From assembly GCA_012515135.1 (NCBI GenBank), contig JAAYYX010000227.1, positions 1 through 10,455 of the forward strand: a DNA stretch of 10,455 bases. Reading direction: 5' to 3'. The first letter of the stretch is position 1; every line of letters begins with the position of its first letter. The notes below the pieces were generated by a model. It was not told the origin of the DNA and ran no database searches. It was given only the letters and a program-made list of their open reading frames with translations. This DNA is from Clostridiales bacterium (GTDB lineage Bacteria; Bacillota; Clostridia; Peptostreptococcales; Anaerovoracaceae). Positions 6,935-10,455 of this stretch are shown here, one piece after another. A program made the position numbers and the translations under genes.

Positions 6935-8176
6935 TTATATCCTGTGAAGGAAAAGACCGCTGCCGAGTTTTGGTTCGAACCAGGTGGATTTAGGCGGCAT
7001 CACCATGCCGTTATCTGATACTCGCATAATGTCTTCTATCATGACAGGGTACAATGCAAATGCTATTTTCATGTCGTCATTTACTCTTCTTTCGAGCTCG
7101 TCAAGTCCTCTTATACCGCCTACGAAATCTATTCTTTTATTCTTTCTGGGATCCTCAATATCAAGTATGGGGGACAGTATCCTGTCTTGAAGAATAGAAA
7201 CATCCAGTGAATCTGTTATGTGTTTTGGGATAACTGATCCTTCTGCAGTGAGTTTATACCATTTGCCTTCCAGAAACATGGAAAATGTGTGTTTTTTTTC
7301 GGGAAAATATTGTCCGGTCCCTTTTTCTTCCACCTCAAACCCGGCTTTTTTTATTTTATTTATTATTTCTTCGGGTGTGCTGCCGTTCAGGTCCTTTATA
7401 ACTCTATTGTAATCCAGTATATTAAGATCTTTGTCAGGGAATATAACAGCCATAAAATAGTTGAATTCTTCTTCTCCTGTGTAGCCCGGTTTTTCTTCTC
7501 TTCTTTTCTTCCCCACCTGGCAGGCGGAAGCGCTTCTGTGATGTCCGTCAGCAATATAAAGCGCCGGTATTTCCGAAAAAATCCCGGCAATCCCGGCAAT
7601 AACATTATCATCCGTTATGGCCCAGAGTTTATGCTCGACACCATCTAATGTTGTCACATCATATTCAGGCCGGTTATTTGTTATATAACCTTCCATAAGG
7701 GTATCAATTTTTTTGTTGTCCCTGTAGGCAAGAAATACGGGTTCGGTATGCATGCTGCATGCATCAAAGTGCCTTGTCCTGTCCAGTTCTTTTTCTTCTC
7801 TCGTATGTTCATGCTTCTTTATTATATCGTTGATATAATCGTCCACCGAAACGCATCCCACAAGACCGGTCTGTATCTTGTCTCCCATTTTCTGTCTGTA
7901 TATATAAAACATAGGCTTGACTTCTTCAATAAAAATCTTCTTATCAAGAAATTGTTCCAGGTTATCTTTTGCTTTTTCATAAACATCGGGTCCATAAGGA
8001 TCTTTCTGCCCGGGCAGGTCTATTTCAGATCTGGATATATGAAGGAAACTGTATGGATTATCCTTTGCCATTGCCGCAGCTTCTTCTCTGTTCATTACAT
8101 CATAGGGCAGTGAAACCACTTTTTCCGCAAATTGTTTGTTAGGTCTTATTGCTCTGAAAGGTCTTACTAAAGCCAT
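6935..8176 (-). CDS. DUF1015 family protein, function unknown
   Basis: This 413-residue soluble protein has no signal peptide or membrane helix. It matches the DUF1015 family by its opening (VRPFRAIRPNKQFAEKVVSLPYD broken around PYDV, residues 4-26), KHEHTR (121-126), ADGHHRSASA (209-218) and the closing MPPKSTWFEPKLGSGL (393-408). The DGHHR segment (210-214) resembles the GxxR-type loop of the ParB/sulfiredoxin fold, which also occurs in free-serine kinases. That likeness is my inference. From memory, relatives in anaerobes often lie beside serine biosynthesis genes, but none is visible here. Instead its ATG overlaps the cmk stop by one base (TAATG), so it should be translated with cmk. I do not assign a reaction. 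Length and conserved blocks look complete. The stop is TAA at 6937-6935, with no convincing terminator after it. Confidence 0.85.
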   Translation of the reverse strand: MALVRPFRAIRPNKQFAEKVVSLPYDVMNREEAAAMAKDNPYSFLHISRSEIDLPGQKDPYGPDVYEKAKDNLEQFLDKKIFIEEVKPMFYIYRQKMGDKIQTGLVGCVSVDDYINDIIKKHEHTREEKELDRTRHFDACSMHTEPVFLAYRDNKKIDTLMEGYITNNRPEYDVTTLDGVEHKLWAITDDNVIAGIAGIFSEIPALYIADGHHRSASACQVGKKRREEKPGYTGEEEFNYFMAVIFPDKDLNILDYNRVIKDLNGSTPEEIINKIKKAGFEVEEKGTGQYFPEKKHTFSMFLEGKWYKLTAEGSVIPKHITDSLDVSILQDRILSPILDIEDPRKNKRIDFVGGIRGLDELERRVNDDMKIAFALYPVMIEDIMRVSDNGMVMPPKSTWFEPKLGSGLFLHRI

Positions 8177-8826
8177 TATTTTATCTCCTTGAGTATTTTG
8201 CTTACCACTTCTTCTACGGTCATTCCCGTGGTATCTATTAGTATTGCATCCTCCGCCTGTTTCAGGGGATTCAGCCTCCTTGTCGTATCTTTATGATCCC
8301 GTTTTATTATATCAGCCAGCACTTCTTCGTAAGAAACACCTCTGCCTTTTTCAGATAATTCTTTTTGTCTGCGCTTTGCCCTTTCATCCGGGGAAGCGGT
8401 GACAAAAAACTTGTACTCCGCGTCTGCAAGTACGTTTGTGCCTATATCTCTTCCGTCCATTATTATACTCTTTGTTTTTCCCATTTTTCTCTGTGCTGTC
8501 ACAAGTTTTTTGCGAACAAAGGCGTAAGCAGAACACAAAGATGCCATTTCTGAAACTTCGGGAGTCCTGATCTGACCATTTACTTTTTCACCGTCTAGGA
8601 GGACATCCCCCTTTACAAAATCTATATCTGTTTCTGAAAGCATCTTCTCGACAGCCTTCTCATCACCCGGATCTATGCCCTCTCTTATTATTTTATATCC
8701 GACGGCACGATACATGGCTCCTGTGTCTATATAATCTATGCCCAGCGCATGGGCGACTTCTTTTGCAACAGTGCTTTTTCCGGCACCGCCGGGGCCGTCA
8801 ATAGCTATCCTGAAAATATCCTTCAA
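8176..8826 (-). CDS. cmk: Cytidylate kinase (CMP/dCMP kinase)
   Basis: Cmk transfers phosphate from ATP to CMP or dCMP, feeding CTP and dCTP pools. The 216 residues match the short bacterial family. They contain P-loop GPGGAGKS (11-18), DTGAMYRA (35-42) for the nucleotide site, [11 protein letters not shown] (87-97), MDGRDIGT (123-130) and the lid/substrate segment [19 protein letters not shown] (176-194), which is diagnostic for Cmk over other NMP kinases. The start codon is TTG (8826-8824). It gives the expected [18 protein letters not shown]-terminus, is preceded by AAGGGGAG at 8840-8833, and overlaps the nrdR stop as TTGA. The next Met (residue 38) lies beyond the P-loop and cannot be the start. 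The gene is coupled to nrdR upstream and DUF1015 downstream, rather than to the more usual ispH/plsC/rpsA neighbours. Confidence 0.95.
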   Translation of the reverse strand: MKDIFRIAIDGPGGAGKSTVAKEVAHALGIDYIDTGAMYRAVGYKIIREGIDPGDEKAVEKMLSETDIDFVKGDVLLDGEKVNGQIRTPEVSEMASLCSAYAFVRKKLVTAQRKMGKTKSIIMDGRDIGTNVLADAEYKFFVTASPDERAKRRQKELSEKGRGVSYEEVLADIIKRDHKDTTRRLNPLKQAEDAILIDTTGMTVEEVVSKILKEIK

Positions 8827-9299
8827 TTTTGACTCCCCTTCTTTTTTTTGCTGCCGAGAAGATTTTCTATCTCAGCCACAAAAGTATTTATATCGGTGAA
8901 CTGACGATATACAGATGCAAATCTCACATAAGCGACTTCATCCAGTTCTTTCAGATTATCCATTATAAGCTCTCCGATAAAAGTGCTTTTAACTTCTTTT
9001 TCCATCATATTGTTTAGACCTCTTTCAATGTCATCAACTACCTTTTCTATTTCAGAAAGAGGAACCGGTCTTTTTTCACAAGCTTTGATTATACCGTTCA
9101 TTATCTTGCTTCTGTCAAATGCCTCTCTGCTGCCGTCTTTTTTTATTACCATAAGTATGATTTCTTCGATTTTTTCGTAAGTCGTAAATCTTTTGCCGCA
9201 CTTCTCACATTCTCTGCGTCTTCTTATTGCATGCCCTTCTTCTGTATGCCTTGAATCAATGACTTTTGTATCTTCATTTTCACAAAACGGACACCTCAT
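8823..9299 (-). CDS. nrdR: Transcriptional repressor NrdR of ribonucleotide reductase genes
   Basis: NrdR binds ATP/dATP through an ATP-cone and represses ribonucleotide reductase operons when dATP is high. The 158 residues show an N-terminal zinc ribbon (C3, C6, C31, C34: [17 protein letters not shown] and [16 protein letters not shown]) and an ATP-cone from about 49 to 139, including [14 protein letters not shown] and [13 protein letters not shown]. The C-terminal tail is basic (KKKKGSQN). Both domains are complete and the length is normal. The ATG at 9299 follows a strong GGGAGGA (9315-9309). The stop overlaps the TTG of cmk. A box resembling its own operator lies inside the apparent promoter (9350-9365), which suggests autorepression of the whole nrdR-cmk-DUF1015 unit. 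No nrd structural gene is in the window. Confidence 0.97.
   Translation of the reverse strand: MRCPFCENEDTKVIDSRHTEEGHAIRRRRECEKCGKRFTTYEKIEEIILMVIKKDGSREAFDRSKIMNGIIKACEKRPVPLSEIEKVVDDIERGLNNMMEKEVKSTFIGELIMDNLKELDEVAYVRFASVYRQFTDINTFVAEIENLLGSKKKKGSQN
8833..8840 (-). promoter_or_regulatory. Ribosome binding site supporting the TTG start of cmk
   Basis: The minus strand reads AAGGGGAG, six bases before the TTG at 8826-8824. It lies within the last codons of nrdR, and TTGA is shared between the nrdR stop and the cmk start. Confidence 0.7.
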
Positions 9300-9346
9300 A
9301 TATGATTTTCCTCCCTCAAATACACTAAAAAAATCTTATCCTTATA

Positions 9347-9375
9347 AGTTTACTACATATTGTGGTATCTAACAA
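9347..9375 (-). promoter_or_regulatory. Probable promoter of nrdR-cmk-DUF1015
   Basis: On the minus strand there is TTGTTA (-35, 9375-9370), a 17-base spacer, and TAAACT (-10, 9352-9347; 4 of 6 matches). It lies between the symporter terminator and nrdR, with no other good candidate in this 152-base gap. The -10 is imperfect, so the exact site is uncertain. Confidence 0.5.
9350..9365. promoter_or_regulatory. NrdR-box-like operator inside the nrdR promoter
   Basis: The plus-strand segment ACTACATATTGTGG (9352-9365) agrees at 12 of 14 positions with the core of the NrdR box as I know it (ACACTATATATTGTGT type). It covers the spacer and the edge of the -10 of the predicted promoter, where a repressor would block RNA polymerase. 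NrdR boxes usually come in pairs about 31 bases apart. A half-match (ACACTA at 9322-9327) lies about 28 bases away and is not convincing as the partner. Confidence 0.5.
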
Positions 9376-9396
9376 GAAAAACAATATAAAAATACT

Positions 9397-9436
9397 GTAA
9401 TAAAAGAGCTGTTCACGATGATGCCGTGAACAGCTC
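9397..9436 (-). terminator. Intrinsic terminator of the alanine/glycine symporter gene
   Basis: A perfect 12-bp stem pairs GAGCTGTTCACG (9406-9417) with CGTGAACAGCTC (9425-9436) around a 7-base loop. On the minus strand it is followed by TTTTATTAC. It sits 15 bases after the symporter stop and separates that gene from the nrdR promoter. The plus strand has no T-run, so it acts in one direction only. Confidence 0.92.
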
Positions 9437-9451
9437 CTGCTTATCAGAAAC

Positions 9452-10455
9452 CTATTTTTTTCGAAAGCCGTCATCAAGCTGTCCTGTATTCAGTCTTTTG
9501 AAATAGCTTCTGCTTTCGGCAACGACCACACCGTTTAGAACCACCAGGGCTATAAGATTTGGTATAGCCATCAGCCCGTTGAAAATATCCGCGAAAGTCC
9601 ATACAAAAGAAAGAGTCAGGAAGGGTCCGATGAGAACTGCCAGTATGTAAAGCCATCTGAAAACAGAAAGGGCTCTTGAATTCTTGCCTGTCAAATATTC
9701 AAGACATCTTTCACTGTAATAATCCCATCCCAGTATGGTGGTAAAAGCAAAGAATGCAAGGCTCATCATCAGGATAAAGGCGCCTGTATTGCTGCTCCAG
9801 GGAAGACCTGTCTGAAAGGCATTTATGGTAACATCAACTCCTTCCAGTCCTTTATCCCATGCTCCTGTTACCATTATTGTCATTCCTGTCATTGCGCAGA
9901 CTATTATTGTATCCATAAAAGTACCGGTCATGGAAACAAGTCCCTGTCTTACAGGCTCGTTTGTTTTAGCTGCCGCTGCGGCTATGGGTGCGCTGCCAAG
10001 GCCTGCTTCATTGGAAAATATTCCTCTTGCTATTCCTTTTTGCATTGCTATCATCATTGCTCCCAGTGCTCCGCCGGCAGCCGCTCTTACTCCAAAGGCA
10101 CTGGCGAATACAGTCTCTAAAGCTTCGGGTATTTCCTTCACGTTCACCACGAGTATTGATATGCATACTGCAACATATGCTATTATCATAAACGGAACAA
10201 TAACTGTGGCCACCTTGGCGATCCTTTTTATCCCGCCTATTATAACCAGTGCCGCCAGCACTGTCACCACGACTGCAGTTATTACTGTTACCCATGAATA
10301 TTCCATATCGCCTATGCTGAAAGCTATCTTTGTGTTTTCAGGATCAAAAAAAGTATTCGTTGCAGATGCTATCCCGTTTACCTGTGTTATGGTGCCTATG
10401 CCAAGGAGTCCGGCAGCAGTTCCGAAAAAAGCAAAGGTCTTGGCCAGCCATTTCC
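9452..10455 (-). CDS. Sodium:alanine/glycine symporter, AGCS family (5' end outside window)
   Basis: This is a multi-pass membrane carrier that imports alanine or glycine with sodium. About 334 codons are visible. The reading frame stays open to the window edge, so the ATG at 10306 is internal. The upstream residues include TAAGLLGIGTITQVNGIA, a conserved AGCS helix. Further family marks are GIARGIFSNEAGLGSAP (about 10036-9986), TGTFMDTIIVCAMTGM and LGWDYYSERCLEYL. At least seven hydrophobic helices can be read. The C-terminus is short and charged (LDDGFRKK). The N-terminal third or so of a typical family member (about 450-480 residues) is missing, only because of the window boundary. It is separated from nrdR by a strong terminator, so it is a distinct transcript. 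Whether alanine or glycine is preferred cannot be told. Confidence 0.95.
   Translation of the reverse strand, partial: KWLAKTFAFFGTAAGLLGIGTITQVNGIASATNTFFDPENTKIAFSIGDMEYSWVTVITAVVVTVLAALVIIGGIKRIAKVATVIVPFMIIAYVAVCISILVVNVKEIPEALETVFASAFGVRAAAGGALGAMMIAMQKGIARGIFSNEAGLGSAPIAAAAAKTNEPVRQGLVSMTGTFMDTIIVCAMTGMTIMVTGAWDKGLEGVDVTINAFQTGLPWSSNTGAFILMMSLAFFAFTTILGWDYYSERCLEYLTGKNSRALSVFRWLYILAVLIGPFLTLSFVWTFADIFNGLMAIPNLIALVVLNGVVVAESRSYFKRLNTGQLDDGFRKK

Noticed and set aside
6928..6944. GGAT/ATCC hairpin around the DUF1015 stop as a terminator
   Set aside because: The stem has four base pairs, is AT-rich and has no T-run after it on the minus strand.
9322..9337. Possible second NrdR box (ACACTA followed by an A-run)
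   Set aside because: Only one half-site matches, and its distance of about 28 bases from the better box does not fit the usual three-turn spacing.

Overview
The window looks like a core chromosomal region of a low-to-moderate GC, Gram-positive anaerobe of the class Clostridia. The reasons are the radC-mreB-mreC-mreD-pbp2-minD gene order, a 918-residue penicillin-binding protein 2, strong GGAGG-type ribosome binding sites, a non-ATG start on two genes, and heavy use of ATA (Ile) and AGA/AGG codons. I cannot name the genus. I see no rRNA, tRNA, CRISPR array, insertion sequence or phage gene. No stretch over about 150 bases lacks a gene.

Layout, left to right. Positions 1-186 (+) hold the last 61 codons of a RodA/FtsW-type glycan polymerase. 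It converges on a long minus-strand block across a shared hairpin terminator (about 198-223). Everything else is on the minus strand, so transcription runs from right to left. At the right edge is a 5'-truncated sodium:alanine/glycine symporter (9452-10455) with its own strong terminator (9397-9436). Next comes a three-gene unit, nrdR (8823-9299), cmk (8176-8826) and a DUF1015 gene (6935-8176), whose ends overlap by 4 and 1 bases. A promoter-like sequence with an NrdR-box-like operator lies upstream of it (9347-9375). After a 146-base gap with a good sigma-A-type promoter (6875-6903) comes the cell-shape operon: radC, mreB, mreC, mreD, pbp2, minD. It shows short gaps or ATGA overlaps, as expected for one transcript.

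How the genes work together: MreB, MreC, MreD, PBP2 and RodA are the elongasome, which builds the lateral wall of rod-shaped cells. MinD normally places the division site. NrdR represses ribonucleotide reductase genes according to nucleotide levels, and Cmk phosphorylates CMP/dCMP, so that pair concerns nucleotide supply.

Points deserving a second look: (i) MinD ends just before the usual membrane-targeting helix, and neither minC nor minE is beside it; (ii) rodA is inverted relative to the mre operon; (iii) PBP2 has an internal repeat in its N-terminal region and two long insertions inside the transpeptidase domain; (iv) cmk and a DUF1015 protein with a DGHHR motif sit under an apparent NrdR-autoregulated promoter. 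The window is mostly ordinary housekeeping DNA. I found no clear candidate for a wholly new system, and the truncated lone MinD is the most unusual item.
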